Part shown: positions 7,939 through 17,017 of the stretch, piece by piece | How the letters are laid out: every line of letters starts with the position of its first letter | Position numbering within the stretch: the first letter of the stretch is position 1 | NCBI GenBank assembly: GCA_001830835.1 | Contig: MICJ01000069.1 | Span: 1 to 41,733, forward strand | Direction: 5' to 3' | DNA: 41,733 nucleotides | Source: Syntrophobacterales bacterium GWC2_56_13 | Lineage (GTDB): Bacteria; Desulfobacterota; Syntrophia; Syntrophales; UBA5619 | Program-made: the position numbers and the translations under genes | Notes under the pieces: generated by a model | Seen by the model: the letters and a program-made list of their open reading frames with translations, nothing else | What the model was told of the DNA's origin: nothing | Database searches by the model: none

Positions 7939-8478
7939 TTAGGCCCCTACTGATTTTCCGACCTTACGTCTGATCTTCTCGCCCGCATACATGATCCCCT
8001 TGCCCTTGTACGGCTCCGGCTTTTTCAGACTTCGGATCTCCGCTGCCACCCGGCCGACCAACTGCTTGTCAATACCGGATACGACGATGTTGATCTGCTT
8101 ATCGACCTTAATCTGGATCCCGTCCGGTATTGGATACTCAACCGGAGAAGAAAAACCAATGGTCAGTTTAAGCTTATTGCCGATGACTTCCGCACGGTAT
8201 CCGACTCCTGATATCTCCAGCCTCTTTTCAAACCCGCTGGTGACCCCCCAGACCATGTTCGTAAGCAGGGTTCTGACCAGGCCATGATAGGACCTCTCTT
8301 TTCTTCCGTCTGACAGCCTTTTGACCTCTACCATCCTTTCGCCCAGAATCACATCAACGCCCTTTGGCGCTTTAAGGGAAAGATTTCCCTTGGGGCCCTC
8401 AACCTTTATGATGGACTGATCCTGGCTGACCCTCACCCCGGGAGGGATTTCCACGGGTATTTTACCAATTCTCGACAT
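7939..8478 (-). CDS. rplF: 50S ribosomal protein L6
   Basis: L6 binds near the sarcin-ricin loop and factor-binding site. It has 179 residues with the two tandem L6 domains. The start MSRIGKIPVEIPPGV and the end LKKPEPYKGKGIMYAGEKIRRKVGKS are typical. ATG follows a GGGAG site. A degenerate palindromic repeat lies in the 61-base gap to rpsH. Confidence 0.96.
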   Translation of the reverse strand: MSRIGKIPVEIPPGVRVSQDQSIIKVEGPKGNLSLKAPKGVDVILGERMVEVKRLSDGRKERSYHGLVRTLLTNMVWGVTSGFEKRLEISGVGYRAEVIGNKLKLTIGFSSPVEYPIPDGIQIKVDKQINIVVSGIDKQLVGRVAAEIRSLKKPEPYKGKGIMYAGEKIRRKVGKSVGA

Positions 8479-8502
8479 GAAGCAATCTCCCGATTCTTAC
8501 CT

Positions 8503-8526
8503 GGGGACAGATTTCAAATCTGCCCC
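8503..8526. repeat. Palindromic repeat, degenerate copy B
   Basis: The left arm GGGGACAGATTT and centre C are intact, but the right arm reads AAATCTGCCCC, missing one T, so this copy is 24 bp. It is followed by ATCG, as in copy C. It fills most of the rplF-rpsH gap. Confidence 0.9.
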
Positions 8527-8539
8527 ATCGCTTTTCAAC

Positions 8540-8941
8540 TTACCACACATTGCAGAGGAGCTCTCCACCCAGTCTCAATTCCCTGGCTTCCTTATCGGTC
8601 ATCACTCCCCTTGAGGTGGAAAGAATGGAGATGCCATAACCGTTAAGCACCTGAGGAATATTCTCACTTTTCACATAAACCCTTCTGCCGGGTTTGCTTA
8701 CCCTCTGAATATCCGTGATAACGGTTCTTTTCGTATCCGGGTACTTCAGATAAACCCTCAATATCTCATGCCCGCGCGGATCATTTTTGATGTCATAGCC
8801 GCTGATGAAACCGGATTTCTTCAACACCTTCGCAATGTTCAGATTGATCCGCGAGCTCAACAGATCAACGCTCTTGAAATGAACGCGGTTGGCATTTCTG
8901 ATCCTGGTGAGCATGTCTGCGATCGGATCGGTCATCCCCAT
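8540..8941 (-). CDS. rpsH: 30S ribosomal protein S8
   Basis: S8 is a 16S rRNA primary binder and, in other bacteria, the translational repressor of the spc operon. It has 133 residues, starting MGMTDPIADMLTRIRNA. The C-terminal STSRGVMTDKEARELRLGGE carries the conserved RNA-binding loop. It follows rpsN by 15 bases. Confidence 0.96.
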   Translation of the reverse strand: MGMTDPIADMLTRIRNANRVHFKSVDLLSSRINLNIAKVLKKSGFISGYDIKNDPRGHEILRVYLKYPDTKRTVITDIQRVSKPGRRVYVKSENIPQVLNGYGISILSTSRGVMTDKEARELRLGGELLCNVW

Positions 8942-8956
8942 ATCACTGCTCCTCTT

Positions 8957-9142
8957 CTACCAGCTTGATTTGATGACGCCAGGAATTTCTCCCTTTAAAG
9001 AAAGATTTCTCAGGCAAATCCTGCACATATCAAATTTTCGATAATAGGCCCTTGGTCTTCCGCATAGCGGGCAGCGGTTGTAACCCCTCACCGAGAATTT
9101 CGGTTTTCTATTGGCCTTCACAATCAAGGATGTCTTTGCCAC
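8957..9142 (-). CDS. rpsN: 30S ribosomal protein S14, zinc-binding type
   Basis: The 61-residue short form of S14 carries a zinc site (Cys24, Cys27, Cys40, Cys43 in [21 protein letters not shown]). I chose the GTG start at 9142, which gives the usual family length and has GGAGG 7 bases upstream, over a TTG two codons earlier. It lies between rplE and rpsH, the standard spc order. Confidence 0.95.
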   Translation of the reverse strand: MAKTSLIVKANRKPKFSVRGYNRCPLCGRPRAYYRKFDMCRICLRNLSLKGEIPGVIKSSW

Positions 9143-9181
9143 TCTCAATCCTCCAGAGATATATCCTTAGTCACGCTGCTT

Positions 9182-9721
9182 TCAGTTTTTGAACGGCATT
9201 CCCATAAGTTTCAGAAGCTGCCTCGCCTCATCATCAGTTTTAGCTGTAGTGACGATGGCAATGTTCATGCCTCTGATTTTATCTACCTTGTCATATTCGA
9301 TCTCCGGAAAGATGATCTGCTCCTTCAGCCCAAGGGAGAAATTCCCTCTGCCGTCAAACGATTTTGGGGAAACCCCCCTGAAATCACGGACGCGGGGGAT
9401 GGCTACGCTGACCAATCTGTCGAAGAACTCGTACATCCGCTCACTCCTGAGTGTTACACAGCATCCAATGGACATCCCCTGGCGAAGCTTGAAAGTCGCG
9501 ATGGACTTCCTCGCCTTGGTGATGATCGGCTTCTGTCCCGTGATCCTGGTCAGCTCTTCCACCGCACTATCAAGGATCTTGACATTCTGAATGGCTTCCC
9601 CGAGCCCCATGTTGACCACGATTTTCACGATTCGGGGAACTTCCAGCGGGTTCTTATAGTGAAACTCCCTGACGAGAGCCGGAACGACTTCCTTTGTATA
9701 GTATTCTTTTAGTCTTGCCAT
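9182..9721 (-). CDS. rplE: 50S ribosomal protein L5
   Basis: A 5S rRNA-binding protein of 179 residues from the ATG at 9721 ([20 protein letters not shown]). The open frame continues 35 codons upstream into rplX, but that part is not L5-like. Conserved blocks include [30 protein letters not shown] and [17 protein letters not shown]. The ribosome-binding site (GGGGAAAG) is close to the ATG. Confidence 0.96.
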   Translation of the reverse strand: MARLKEYYTKEVVPALVREFHYKNPLEVPRIVKIVVNMGLGEAIQNVKILDSAVEELTRITGQKPIITKARKSIATFKLRQGMSIGCCVTLRSERMYEFFDRLVSVAIPRVRDFRGVSPKSFDGRGNFSLGLKEQIIFPEIEYDKVDKIRGMNIAIVTTAKTDDEARQLLKLMGMPFKN

Positions 9722-9732
9722 CTTTCCCCAGC

Positions 9733-10053
9733 CTATGTATCCAAGATCTCGTGACACTTGCTGCAGACACGCACCTTTTTCCCATCGTCCAGGACCTTGT
9801 ATCCGATCCGGACGCCTGTACCGCATTTACTGCACAGATACAAAACATTGGAAACGTGGATCGACCCCTCCTTCTCGATAATGCCGCCTTTGCCCTTGGC
9901 ATCCGGCTTCTTGTGCTTCTTGATCAGGTTGATCTTCTCCACGATGACCCGCTCACGATCGGCGATCGTGCTCATGATCTTGCCTGTCTTGCCTTTCTCT
10001 TTCCCGGCAATGACCTTTACCGTATCCCCTTTTTTCAATCGCTTTTCCAGCAT
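9733..10053 (-). CDS. rplX: 50S ribosomal protein L24, with C-terminal CxxC pairs
   Basis: L24 is an assembly initiator of the large subunit. The 106 residues contain a KOW motif at the N-terminus ([20 protein letters not shown]) and the linker [19 protein letters not shown]. Cys74/Cys77 and Cys97/Cys100 form two CxxC pairs that probably bind zinc, a feature present only in some L24 proteins. Palindromic repeats lie in the 78-base gap upstream, before rplN. Confidence 0.95.
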   Translation of the reverse strand: MLEKRLKKGDTVKVIAGKEKGKTGKIMSTIADRERVIVEKINLIKKHKKPDAKGKGGIIEKEGSIHVSNVLYLCSKCGTGVRIGYKVLDDGKKVRVCSKCHEILDT

Positions 10054-10079
10054 CGCTTGTTCCTCAGTCGCTCCCTAAC

Positions 10080-10126
10080 GGGGACAGATTTGAAATCTGT
10101 CCCCGTCAGATTTCAAATCTGTCCCC
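10080..10126. repeat. Palindromic repeat, copy C plus partial second copy
   Basis: 10080-10104 is a full 25-bp palindrome with G instead of C at the centre. After GT, 10107-10126 repeats the last 20 bases of the element with C at the centre, then ATCG. The tandem one-and-a-half copy array resembles the pair in the map-infA gap. Confidence 0.93.
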
Positions 10127-10131
10127 ATCGC

Positions 10132-10500
10132 TTATAAAACCTCGGGCGCCAGCGATATGATCTTCATGAACTGTTTTGCCCGGAGCTCCCGCGCCACCGG
10201 CCCGAAGATTCTTGTCCCGATCGGTTCCATCTGGTTCGAAATGAGGACAGCGGAATTATCATCAAATTTCAGGTAAGAGCCATCAGGCCTCCTCACCTCT
10301 TTAACGGTCCTGACGACCACCGCCTTCATCACATCGCCCTTCTTCACCTTCGAATTCGGCAGGGCCTCCTTGACAGCGATGACAATCACATCACCAAGGC
10401 TGGCATATCTTCTCTTTGAGCCTCCAAGAACCTTGATGCATGCTACTTTCTTGGCGCCGGAATTGTCCGCCACATTCAACACGGTCTGCATCTGAATCAT
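10132..10500 (-). CDS. rplN: 50S ribosomal protein L14
   Basis: L14 forms intersubunit bridges and contacts L19. It has 122 residues from the ATG at 10500, [20 protein letters not shown] onward; a TTG two codons earlier is less likely. The conserved [23 protein letters not shown] segment is present. The 119-base gap upstream, before rpsQ, contains an inverted repeat. Confidence 0.96.
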   Translation of the reverse strand: MIQMQTVLNVADNSGAKKVACIKVLGGSKRRYASLGDVIVIAVKEALPNSKVKKGDVMKAVVVRTVKEVRRPDGSYLKFDDNSAVLISNQMEPIGTRIFGPVARELRAKQFMKIISLAPEVL

Positions 10501-10512
10501 ATTCAATACCCC

Positions 10513-10619
10513 ATTGCGCTTTAGGGAGTTAGGAGTCAGGAGTTAGGAGTTAAGAAACCAACCACCTTGCTCCGTGCTCTTTACACCTTTACTCCTTACA
10601 CCTAACGCCTTATTGCGAT
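10513..10619. repeat. Inverted repeat built of AGGAGTT-like steps
   Basis: The left half (10513-10553) has several steps GGAGTTAGGAGTCAGGAGTT, and the right half (10579-10619) carries the complementary ACTCCTTACACCTAACGCC. The ends ATTGCGCTTTAG and CTTATTGCGAT are also imperfectly mirrored. The pairing is imperfect over about 40 bases with a 25-base loop. It fills the rpsQ-rplN gap. It looks like an intergenic repeat element; no coding potential is seen. Confidence 0.7.
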
Positions 10620-10877
10620 CTACCTTGCCTTCTCCAAGATCTCCAGCATCCGCCACCGTTTATCCTTGCTCAGCGGACGCGACTCGATGATGAGAACCTT
10701 ATCCCCTATCTGACAGCGGTTTTGCTCATCATGGGCCTTATATTTCTCATAACGCTTGATGTATTTATGAAATACAGCATGCTTCACGAGTCTCTCCGCC
10801 CGCACCACGATCGTTTTGTCCATTTTATTGCTGACCACCACACCCTTGATGGTACTCTTGTTACCGCGATGCTCCAC
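10620..10877 (-). CDS. rpsQ: 30S ribosomal protein S17
   Basis: An OB-fold 16S rRNA binder of 85 residues, with [20 protein letters not shown] and [15 protein letters not shown]. Start is GTG, whose first base is the last base of the rpmC TAG stop, with GGAGG upstream. Confidence 0.95.
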   Translation of the reverse strand: MEHRGNKSTIKGVVVSNKMDKTIVVRAERLVKHAVFHKYIKRYEKYKAHDEQNRCQIGDKVLIIESRPLSKDKRWRMLEILEKAR

Positions 10878-11068
10878 TACCTTTCCTCCTTTTCGACCAG
10901 AACCGTTTTGATACGGGCGATATCCCTGCGAACCTGGCCCAACATGGCGGAAGAATCGAGCTGCCTCGCGGCATGACGAAGGCGGAGCTTGAAAAGCTCT
11001 TCCGTGAGTTCTCTATTCTTCTGCTGCAACTCACCGCTGCTAAGATCTCTGATCTCTTTAATCTTCAT
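10877..11068 (-). CDS. rpmC: 50S ribosomal protein L29
   Basis: Sixty-three residues from the ATG at 11068 ([20 protein letters not shown]), a helical hairpin near the exit tunnel that helps dock SRP and trigger factor. It overlaps the rplP end by 11 bases and the rpsQ start by 1 base, so the three are probably translationally coupled. Confidence 0.94.
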   Translation of the reverse strand: MKIKEIRDLSSGELQQKNRELTEELFKLRLRHAARQLDSSAMLGQVRRDIARIKTVLVEKEER

Positions 11069-11480
11069 CAGACATCTCCCTTGCAAGAAACTTCGTTCCG
11101 ATGGGGAGCTTATGAGCCGCCAGGATGAAGGCCTCTTTGGCGATCTCCTTTGAAACCCCCTCTATCTCATAGAGTACAACACCCGGTTTGATCACCGCCA
11201 CCCACTCTTCCGGAGCACCCTTTCCTTTTCCCATACGGGTCTCTGCTGGTTTCTTTGTCACGGACTTATGCGGGAATATCCTGATCCAGATCTTTCCGCC
11301 GCGCTTGACGTGACGAGTCATCGCCACCCGCGCCGCCTCGATCTGTCTTGCGGTAATCCAGCCGCACTCTGTTGCCTGAAGGGCATATTCGCCAAAAGCC
11401 ACGGTATTCCCCCGCGTGGCCTTTCCGCTCATACGGCCCCTTTGCAATTTTCTGAATTTTACCCTTTTCGGCATTAACAT
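11058..11480 (-). CDS. rplP: 50S ribosomal protein L16
   Basis: L16 organises the A-site tRNA pocket on the large subunit. It has 140 residues, starting [20 protein letters not shown], with [16 protein letters not shown] and the conserved [14 protein letters not shown] segment around the arginine hydroxylated in some bacteria. It overlaps rpmC at its end. A 68-base gap precedes it after rpsC. Confidence 0.96.
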   Translation of the reverse strand: MLMPKRVKFRKLQRGRMSGKATRGNTVAFGEYALQATECGWITARQIEAARVAMTRHVKRGGKIWIRIFPHKSVTKKPAETRMGKGKGAPEEWVAVIKPGVVLYEIEGVSKEIAKEAFILAAHKLPIGTKFLAREMSDED

Positions 11481-11548
11481 CTTTTATTGCCCCTGTTCTT
11501 CCCGCTCATCCCCACGATCTCCCGGGATATCGGCCCTTCTATAAAAAC

Positions 11549-12196
11549 CTATTTTGCGATCTCTTTCTTCCCTGGCAGTACTTCCCCATGGAATATCAGT
11601 ACTTTGACACCAATGAGCCCATATGCCGTCCGGGCTTCGGTAAAACCGTAATCGACATCGGCCCTCAAGGTATGAAGGGGCACCCTGCCCTCTCGATACC
11701 ATTCCGATCTGGCCATTTCGGCGCCACCCAAACGTCCGCCGCAGTTTACTCGAATACCCTTTGCCCCGAACTTCATCGCCGCAGTGACACATTTCTTCAT
11801 CGCCCGGCGGAAAGCAACCCGTCTCTCCAACTGCTGTGCGACATTTTCGGCTATCAGTTGCGCGTCGATCTCCGGCTTGCGGACCTCAAGAATATTGATG
11901 ATCACCTCGCTTGTGGTGATCGCCTCGAGATCCTTTTTCAATTTTTCAATCTCGGATCCCTTCTTCCCAATGATGATTCCGGGGCGGGCCGCGTGGATAT
12001 TCACCTTGGCCTTATTGGCAGCCCTTTCGATTTCTATTCTGGAGATGCCGGCATGGTAAAGCTTCTCCTTGAGGAATTTTCTGATCTTGATATCCTCATG
12101 GAGCAACTCACAGTATTTCTTTTCTGAAAACCATTGTGAGCTCCACGTTTTGACACCACCCAACCTCAGCCCGATCGGGTTAACCTTTTGCCCCAA
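11549..12196 (-). CDS. rpsC: 30S ribosomal protein S3
   Basis: Part of the mRNA entry tunnel and its helicase activity. It has 215 residues from [13 protein letters not shown]. The KH type 2 domain carries the GxxG-type loop [14 protein letters not shown], and the C-terminal S3 domain has [30 protein letters not shown]. It follows rplV by 19 bases. Confidence 0.97.
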   Translation of the reverse strand: MGQKVNPIGLRLGGVKTWSSQWFSEKKYCELLHEDIKIRKFLKEKLYHAGISRIEIERAANKAKVNIHAARPGIIIGKKGSEIEKLKKDLEAITTSEVIINILEVRKPEIDAQLIAENVAQQLERRVAFRRAMKKCVTAAMKFGAKGIRVNCGGRLGGAEMARSEWYREGRVPLHTLRADVDYGFTEARTAYGLIGVKVLIFHGEVLPGKKEIAK

Positions 12197-12215
12197 TCTG
12201 TCACCTCCTCAACTG

Positions 12216-12548
12216 TTACTGTTCATCCAGGACCACGGTGATATGACTCATCCGTTTTTTTATCGCTGCCGCCCTTCCCTGAGCCCTCGCCCTCCACCTT
12301 TTGAGCGAGGGACCCTGATCGACGAAGATCTCCTTCACGAAAAGGATTTTTTCATCGATATTAGGATTTTGCTTCGCATTGTCCAGCGCGGAATTGAGAA
12401 CCTTGCTGACGTGACCGGCCGCATATTTCCTCACGAAAAGGAGAATCTGCTTCGCTTCCTCAACCTTTTTTCCTCTAACCAGATCCACCACCAGACGCGC
12501 CTTCTGTGGCGATATCCTGATATACTTGGCAACTGCTCTTGATTCCAT
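12216..12548 (-). CDS. rplV: 50S ribosomal protein L22
   Basis: L22 lines the peptide exit tunnel. It has 110 residues from the ATG at 12548 (MESRAVAKYIRISPQKARLV), with GGAG before it. Ten further upstream codons are open but not L22-like. The tunnel beta-hairpin region GPSLKRWRARAQGRAAAIKKR has no insertion or deletion suggestive of macrolide resistance. Confidence 0.95.
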   Translation of the reverse strand: MESRAVAKYIRISPQKARLVVDLVRGKKVEEAKQILLFVRKYAAGHVSKVLNSALDNAKQNPNIDEKILFVKEIFVDQGPSLKRWRARAQGRAAAIKKRMSHITVVLDEQ

Positions 12549-12586
12549 AACTGACTCCAAACCGCCGAGGTAAATCATCCCAGTGA

Positions 12587-12611
12587 GGGGACAGATTTCA
12601 AATCTGTCCCC
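12587..12611. repeat. 25-bp palindromic repeat, copy D
   Basis: A perfect copy of the palindrome with C at the centre, in the 80-base rplV-rpsS gap. Right flank is TTCG rather than ATCG. Confidence 0.94.
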
Positions 12612-12628
12612 TTCGTGCAGAAAAGCTG

Positions 12629-12910
12629 CTACTTGCGCAGCTTTGTCTTGCGGTCTCCGGCATGGCTGTAAAATGTCCTTGTTGGTGCAAATTCACCCAG
12701 CTTATGACCCACCATGTTTTCGGTCACAAAGACCGGGATGAATTTTTTCCCGTTGTGTACAGCAAAGGTCTGTCCGATCAATTCGGGGGTTACTGTAGAA
12801 CGGCGCGACCAGGTCTTGATGACCGCCTTGCTCCCCGTAGCATCCTGCCTTCTGACCTTTTCAAGAAGCCTTTCCTCAATAAATGCACCCTTCTTAATTG
12901 AACGTGCCAC
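12629..12910 (-). CDS. rpsS: 30S ribosomal protein S19
   Basis: A 30S head protein of 93 residues, with the start [15 protein letters not shown] and the core [22 protein letters not shown]. It has a GTG start, 3 bases after the rplB stop. Confidence 0.96.
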   Translation of the reverse strand: MARSIKKGAFIEERLLEKVRRQDATGSKAVIKTWSRRSTVTPELIGQTFAVHNGKKFIPVFVTENMVGHKLGEFAPTRTFYSHAGDRKTKLRK

Positions 12911-12913
12911 CTT

Positions 12914-13735
12914 TTAACCCCTTCTTTTTACAATATATTTATCGGTACTTTTATTGGTACGCGTCTTATGGCCCTTTGTCGGCACGCCCCACGGGGTACA
13001 AGGATGACGTCCCCCGGATGACTTTCCTTCACCGCCGCCCATCGGATGGTCAACCGGGTTCATGGCCACACCTCTGACCCTGGGCCGCCGCCCAAGCCAG
13101 CGTGACCGTCCCGCCTTCCCGATACTCAGGTTTTCATGATCGATATTGCCGACCTGGCCAATGGTAGCCTTGCATTCCAGGAAGACCTTTCTCACCTCGC
13201 CGGAGGGAAGACGAACCTGGGCGTAGCCTGCCTCCTTGGCCATCAGCTGCCCGTAGGCGCCCGCGGACCGGATCAGTTGACCTCCCCGACCCACCTTGAA
13301 CTCCAGATTGTGGATGAGGGTTCCCAGGGGAATATTCTTCAGAGGCACGGTATTGCCGGGTTTGATATCGGCATTTTCCCCGCTGACCACGGCATCGCCT
13401 ACCACAATCTTGGCCGGGGCTATGATATATCTCTTTTCACCGTCGATGTAATTCAGCAGGGCAATCCGCGATGATCTGTTGGGATCGTATTCGATGGCGC
13501 CTACACGAGCCTGAATATCTTCCTTGTCTCTCCTGAAATCGATCAGCCGGTACCGCCGCTTGTGCCCCCCGCCGATGTGGCGGCTGGTCATCCTTCCGTA
13601 GCTGTTGCGGCCTCCCGTTTTCTTCAGCGGACGTAAAAGACTCTTCTCCGGCTTAGCCCTGGTGACCTCTTCAAAGTCCGAACAGGTCTGAAACCTTCTT
13701 CCCGGTGACGTCGGCTTGTACTTTTTAATTCCCAT
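12914..13735 (-). CDS. rplB: 50S ribosomal protein L2
   Basis: A peptidyl-transferase-centre protein of 273 residues, the normal length. The start [37 protein letters not shown] and the invariant [20 protein letters not shown] with its catalytic-site histidine are present. It follows rplW across a 75-base gap holding a repeat. Confidence 0.97.
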   Translation of the reverse strand: MGIKKYKPTSPGRRFQTCSDFEEVTRAKPEKSLLRPLKKTGGRNSYGRMTSRHIGGGHKRRYRLIDFRRDKEDIQARVGAIEYDPNRSSRIALLNYIDGEKRYIIAPAKIVVGDAVVSGENADIKPGNTVPLKNIPLGTLIHNLEFKVGRGGQLIRSAGAYGQLMAKEAGYAQVRLPSGEVRKVFLECKATIGQVGNIDHENLSIGKAGRSRWLGRRPRVRGVAMNPVDHPMGGGEGKSSGGRHPCTPWGVPTKGHKTRTNKSTDKYIVKRRG

Positions 13736-13762
13736 CCCCTTTATTCCCTCATCCTTAAAAAA

Positions 13763-13815
13763 TGTGAGGCGTGGGTTATGAGGCGAGAGGCGTTAAAACC
13801 TCCTTACTCCTTACT
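13763..13815. repeat. Short GAGGCG / TACTCC inverted-repeat-like element
   Basis: GTGAGGCGTGGGTTATGAGG and CGAGAGGCGTT on one side face the tandem TCCTTACTCCTTACTCC on the other. The right part overlaps the rplW stop codon. It resembles the element at 10513-10619 in style. The string GTGAGGCGTGGG recurs at 31575-31586. Confidence 0.5.
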
Positions 13816-14092
13816 CCATCGCTTCAATCCGGTTGCCGGGAGCCAGTGTAACAACCGCCTTCTTCCAGGAGCGCCTTTCACCCACGGTCTTTCCCGTTCT
13901 TTTTTTCTTGCCGCGGACATTCATGACCCGCACGCTCAACACCTTGACCTTGAAGAGCTTCTCAACGGCCCGACCGACTTCGATTTTGTTGGCGCCCGTG
14001 TGCACCTCAAAGTGGTACTGATTCGCAGCATCCCTGGCAACCGTGCTCTTCTCCGTGATCAGCGCCTTTCTTATGATCTGATGCAGTTCCAT
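13811..14092 (-). CDS. rplW: 50S ribosomal protein L23
   Basis: Docking site for trigger factor and SRP at the tunnel exit. It has 93 residues, with ALITEKSTVARDAANQYHFEV and the basic loop NVRGKKKRTGKTVGERRSWK. The ATG directly abuts the rplD stop. Confidence 0.95.
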   Translation of the reverse strand: MELHQIIRKALITEKSTVARDAANQYHFEVHTGANKIEVGRAVEKLFKVKVLSVRVMNVRGKKKRTGKTVGERRSWKKAVVTLAPGNRIEAME

Positions 14093-14716
14093 TTATGATA
14101 TCAACGCCCCTTCAATTTTCTTAATAGAGGGTTCCAAAAGCACAACATGATCGAATTTCAGCAGATCGTAGACATTGATTCCTTCTGATCTGACCATCTT
14201 GACCTCCGGGATGTTTCGTGAGGACTTCTCGAGAGTCGGCTGTGCTCCGTCAATGACGAAAAGCGCCTTTTTGAATCCGAAGCGGTCTATCACCTCCTGG
14301 AATCTTTTTGTCTTGATTTCATCCATCGGGAAATCACTCAGAACTATCATCCGCTCTTCCTTGAATTTCATGCTCAAAGCAGAAATCAGCGCCAATCTTC
14401 TCACCTTCTTGGGCACTTTGAAGGCATAGCTGCGGGGTTGAGGTCCGAATACGGTTCCGCCTCCCCTCCAGAGCGGAGAGCGTGAGTGACCCGCCCTGGC
14501 ACGGCCCGTCCCCTTCTGACGCCACGGTTTTTTCCCTCCGCCGCGGATATCGCTCCTGCCCTTGGTCGAGGCCGTCCCCCTCCGCCGGAATGCCATCTGC
14601 ATCCGGACCACCTCGTAAATGGCGCTCTCATTCACCGGCGCACCAAACACAACCTCGCTCAGTTCGATCTCCGAGACCTTGTTATTTTCAATGTCGTACA
14701 CACCTGCTACTAACAT
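14093..14716 (-). CDS. rplD: 50S ribosomal protein L4
   Basis: L4 lines the exit tunnel and in enterobacteria also represses the S10 operon. It has 207 residues from the ATG at 14716 (MLVAGVYDIENNKVSEIELS). Further upstream codons overlap rplC and are not L4-like. The tunnel loop includes KKPWRQKGTGRARAGHSRSP and GGGTVFGPQPRSY. It starts 1 base after the rplC stop, with AAGGTGG as ribosome-binding site. Confidence 0.96.
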   Translation of the reverse strand: MLVAGVYDIENNKVSEIELSEVVFGAPVNESAIYEVVRMQMAFRRRGTASTKGRSDIRGGGKKPWRQKGTGRARAGHSRSPLWRGGGTVFGPQPRSYAFKVPKKVRRLALISALSMKFKEERMIVLSDFPMDEIKTKRFQEVIDRFGFKKALFVIDGAQPTLEKSSRNIPEVKMVRSEGINVYDLLKFDHVVLLEPSIKKIEGALIS

Positions 14717-14717
14717 T

Positions 14718-15374
14718 TTAACCACCTTGAGAACCCACCTGTTGACCCTTCTTGATCGCCTGCTTGATAAGGACAAACCCGTTTTTACAGCCGGGCACGG
14801 CACCCTTGACGAGGATCACATTCATTTCCGGCCTGACAGCCCATACCAACAGGTTCTGGATTGTCTTCCTTTCGCTCCCCATATGACCGGGAAGCTTTGT
14901 TCCTTTGAAAACCCTCGACGGATCGGCACTTGCACCGATGGAGCCAGGCGCCCTGTGGAACATGGAACCATGGGTCGCTCTGCCGCCGCTGAATCCATGA
15001 CGCTTTATGACACCCGCAAATCCCTTGCCCTTTGTCGTGCCGACGATGTCTACATAATCCCCGGGTTCAAACATTTCGGGTTTCAATTCGAGACCAGGCT
15101 CGCCACCCTCCATATCCATCCTGAACTCTCTGAGAATACGGAACAGCCCCTTGTCCGCCTTCCGGAAGTGTCCCTGAAGGGCCTTGGTCACATTTTTCTG
15201 CTTAATACGTCCATAACCAAGCTGAAGGGCAGCATAACCGTCCTTCTCTTTGGTTTTCTTCTGAATGATCACGGAAGGCTCCACTTCTATGACCGTCACG
15301 GGAACGGATACCCCTTCTTCCGAAAATACCTGGGTCATCCCTAATTTCTTACCGATCAGTCCTTTTGTCATCAT
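14718..15374 (-). CDS. rplC: 50S ribosomal protein L3
   Basis: An early assembly protein that reaches the peptidyl-transferase centre. It has about 218 residues. The start is GTG-ATG-ATG, and I chose the first ATG; the choice among the three is not firm. GLIGKKLGMTQVF and the internal loop SGGRATHGSMFHRAPGSIGA are intact. Confidence 0.95.
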   Translation of the reverse strand: MMTKGLIGKKLGMTQVFSEEGVSVPVTVIEVEPSVIIQKKTKEKDGYAALQLGYGRIKQKNVTKALQGHFRKADKGLFRILREFRMDMEGGEPGLELKPEMFEPGDYVDIVGTTKGKGFAGVIKRHGFSGGRATHGSMFHRAPGSIGASADPSRVFKGTKLPGHMGSERKTIQNLLVWAVRPEMNVILVKGAVPGCKNGFVLIKQAIKKGQQVGSQGG

Positions 15375-15454
15375 CACTCACTTTTACCAAAATAATAACC
15401 CATCCCGAAGGATGGTGAAACGGCCTGCAAAGCCATCTCGGAGATCTTCCTGTT

Positions 15455-15763
15455 CTACAACTTGATCTCGACATCCACGCCCGCAGACAGATCGAGCTTC
15501 ATCAGGGCATCCACTGTCGCCTGTGTCGGCTCGATAATGTCAATCAATCTCTTGTGCGTTCTGATCTCGAACTGCTCTCTCGATTTCTTGTCCACATGCG
15601 GCGACCGATTGACGCAGTACTTGTTGATCTCGGTCGGCAGCGGGATGGGACCGGCCACACGGGCGCCGGTCCTCTTTGCCGTCTCTACGATATCTTCCAC
15701 CGAACGGTCCAGCAGCTTATGGTCGTAGGCTTTCAGACGAATCCTTATTTTTTGATCTTTCAT
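15455..15763 (-). CDS. rpsJ: 30S ribosomal protein S10
   Basis: S10 is a 30S head protein and, as NusE, part of antitermination complexes with NusB. It has 102 residues from the ATG at 15763 ([20 protein letters not shown]). A TTG four codons upstream is less likely. [21 protein letters not shown] and [11 protein letters not shown] are present. It lies 30 bases after tuf, so the str and S10 groups read through. Confidence 0.96.
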   Translation of the reverse strand: MKDQKIRIRLKAYDHKLLDRSVEDIVETAKRTGARVAGPIPLPTEINKYCVNRSPHVDKKSREQFEIRTHKRLIDIIEPTQATVDALMKLDLSAGVDVEIKL

Positions 15764-15793
15764 GGTTTCATTCAACCTGTTTGTAATGGCAGC

Positions 15794-16987
15794 CTATTCG
15801 ATGATCTTGCTGACGACGCCGGCGCCAACCGTCCGGCCCCCTTCGCGGATAGCAAATCTGAGCTGCTCTTCCATGGCGATCGGCGTGATCAATGTCACTT
15901 CCATTTCGACATTGTCGCCGGGCATGACCATTTCCACGCCTTCCGGCAGGTTTGCGACACCGGTCACATCCGTGGTCCGGAAATAGAACTGGGGGCGATA
16001 TCCGTTGAAGAAGGGGGTATGCCGTCCGCCTTCCTCCTTCGTCAGGACGTAGACCTGCGCCTTAAACCTGGTGTGCGGCGTGATGGAACCCGGTTTGGCC
16101 ACCACCTGCCCTCTTTCCACTTCCTCGCGCTTCGTGCCCCGGAGAAGAACCCCGATGTCATCGCCGGCACGGCCTTCATCGAGCGTCTTGCGGAACATCT
16201 CGACACCGGTGCAAACGGTCTTGAAGGTCGGCCGGATCCCGATAATCTCGACTTCCTCACCCGTCCGGATAATGCCGCGATCCACACGACCCGTCACGAC
16301 TGTGCCGCGACCGGAAATGGTAAAGACATCGCCGACCGGCATGAGGAACGGCTTGTCAAGATCGCGAACCGGCACCGGGATGTAGTTATCGACGGCTTCC
16401 AGGAGCTCCCAGATGGACTTCACATCGGGAGAATTCGGATCATCGGCCTCGAGGGCCTTCAGCGCCGACCCGCGGATGATCGGGATGTCATCGCCCGGAA
16501 AATCATAAGCTGTCAGGAGTTCTCTTAGTTCGAGCTCCACCAGATCAAGCAGTTCAGGGTCATCCACGAGATCCACTTTGTTCATGTAAACCACGATATA
16601 GGGAACCTGAACCTGACGGGCAAGGAGGATGTGCTCCCGGGTCTGAGGCATGGGGCCATCGGATGCAGCAACGACGAGGATCGTGCCGTCCATGTGCGCG
16701 GCGCCGGAAATCATGTTCTTGATGTAGTCGGCGTGGCCCGGGCAGTCGACATGGGCATAGTGACGCTTTTCCGTCTGATATTCCACATGCGAGATGTTGA
16801 TGGTGACCCCTCTCTCCTTTTCTTCCGGTGCATTATCGATAGAATCGAAGGGTCTGAATTCGGCAAGTCCCTTCGTGGCCAAGTGTTTTGTGATCGCAGC
16901 GGTCAAAGTGGTCTTTCCATGATCAACGTGACCGATGGTTCCGACGTTTAGATGCGGCTTCGTCCTCTCAAATTTTTTCTTAGCCAT
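15794..16987 (-). CDS. tuf: Elongation factor Tu
   Basis: Delivers aminoacyl-tRNA to the ribosome. It has 397 residues. The GTPase motifs are GHVDHGKTT (residues 18-26), [12 protein letters not shown] and GSALKAL, followed by the two beta-barrel domains. AGGAGG precedes the ATG. It is the only tuf in the window. fusA, usually between rpsG and tuf, is absent, as is the second tuf often found beside the tRNA-Thr/Tyr/Gly/Thr cluster. Confidence 0.97.
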   Translation of the reverse strand: MAKKKFERTKPHLNVGTIGHVDHGKTTLTAAITKHLATKGLAEFRPFDSIDNAPEEKERGVTINISHVEYQTEKRHYAHVDCPGHADYIKNMISGAAHMDGTILVVAASDGPMPQTREHILLARQVQVPYIVVYMNKVDLVDDPELLDLVELELRELLTAYDFPGDDIPIIRGSALKALEADDPNSPDVKSIWELLEAVDNYIPVPVRDLDKPFLMPVGDVFTISGRGTVVTGRVDRGIIRTGEEVEIIGIRPTFKTVCTGVEMFRKTLDEGRAGDDIGVLLRGTKREEVERGQVVAKPGSITPHTRFKAQVYVLTKEEGGRHTPFFNGYRPQFYFRTTDVTGVANLPEGVEMVMPGDNVEMEVTLITPIAMEEQLRFAIREGGRTVGAGVVSKIIE

Positions 16988-17017
16988 CTCTAACCTCCTT
17001 ATACTTTGAATGGGTTG

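Noticed and set aside
9722-9826. N-terminal extension of rplE
   Set aside because: It overlaps the end of rplX and is not L5-like; the ATG at 9721 gives the standard 179 residues.
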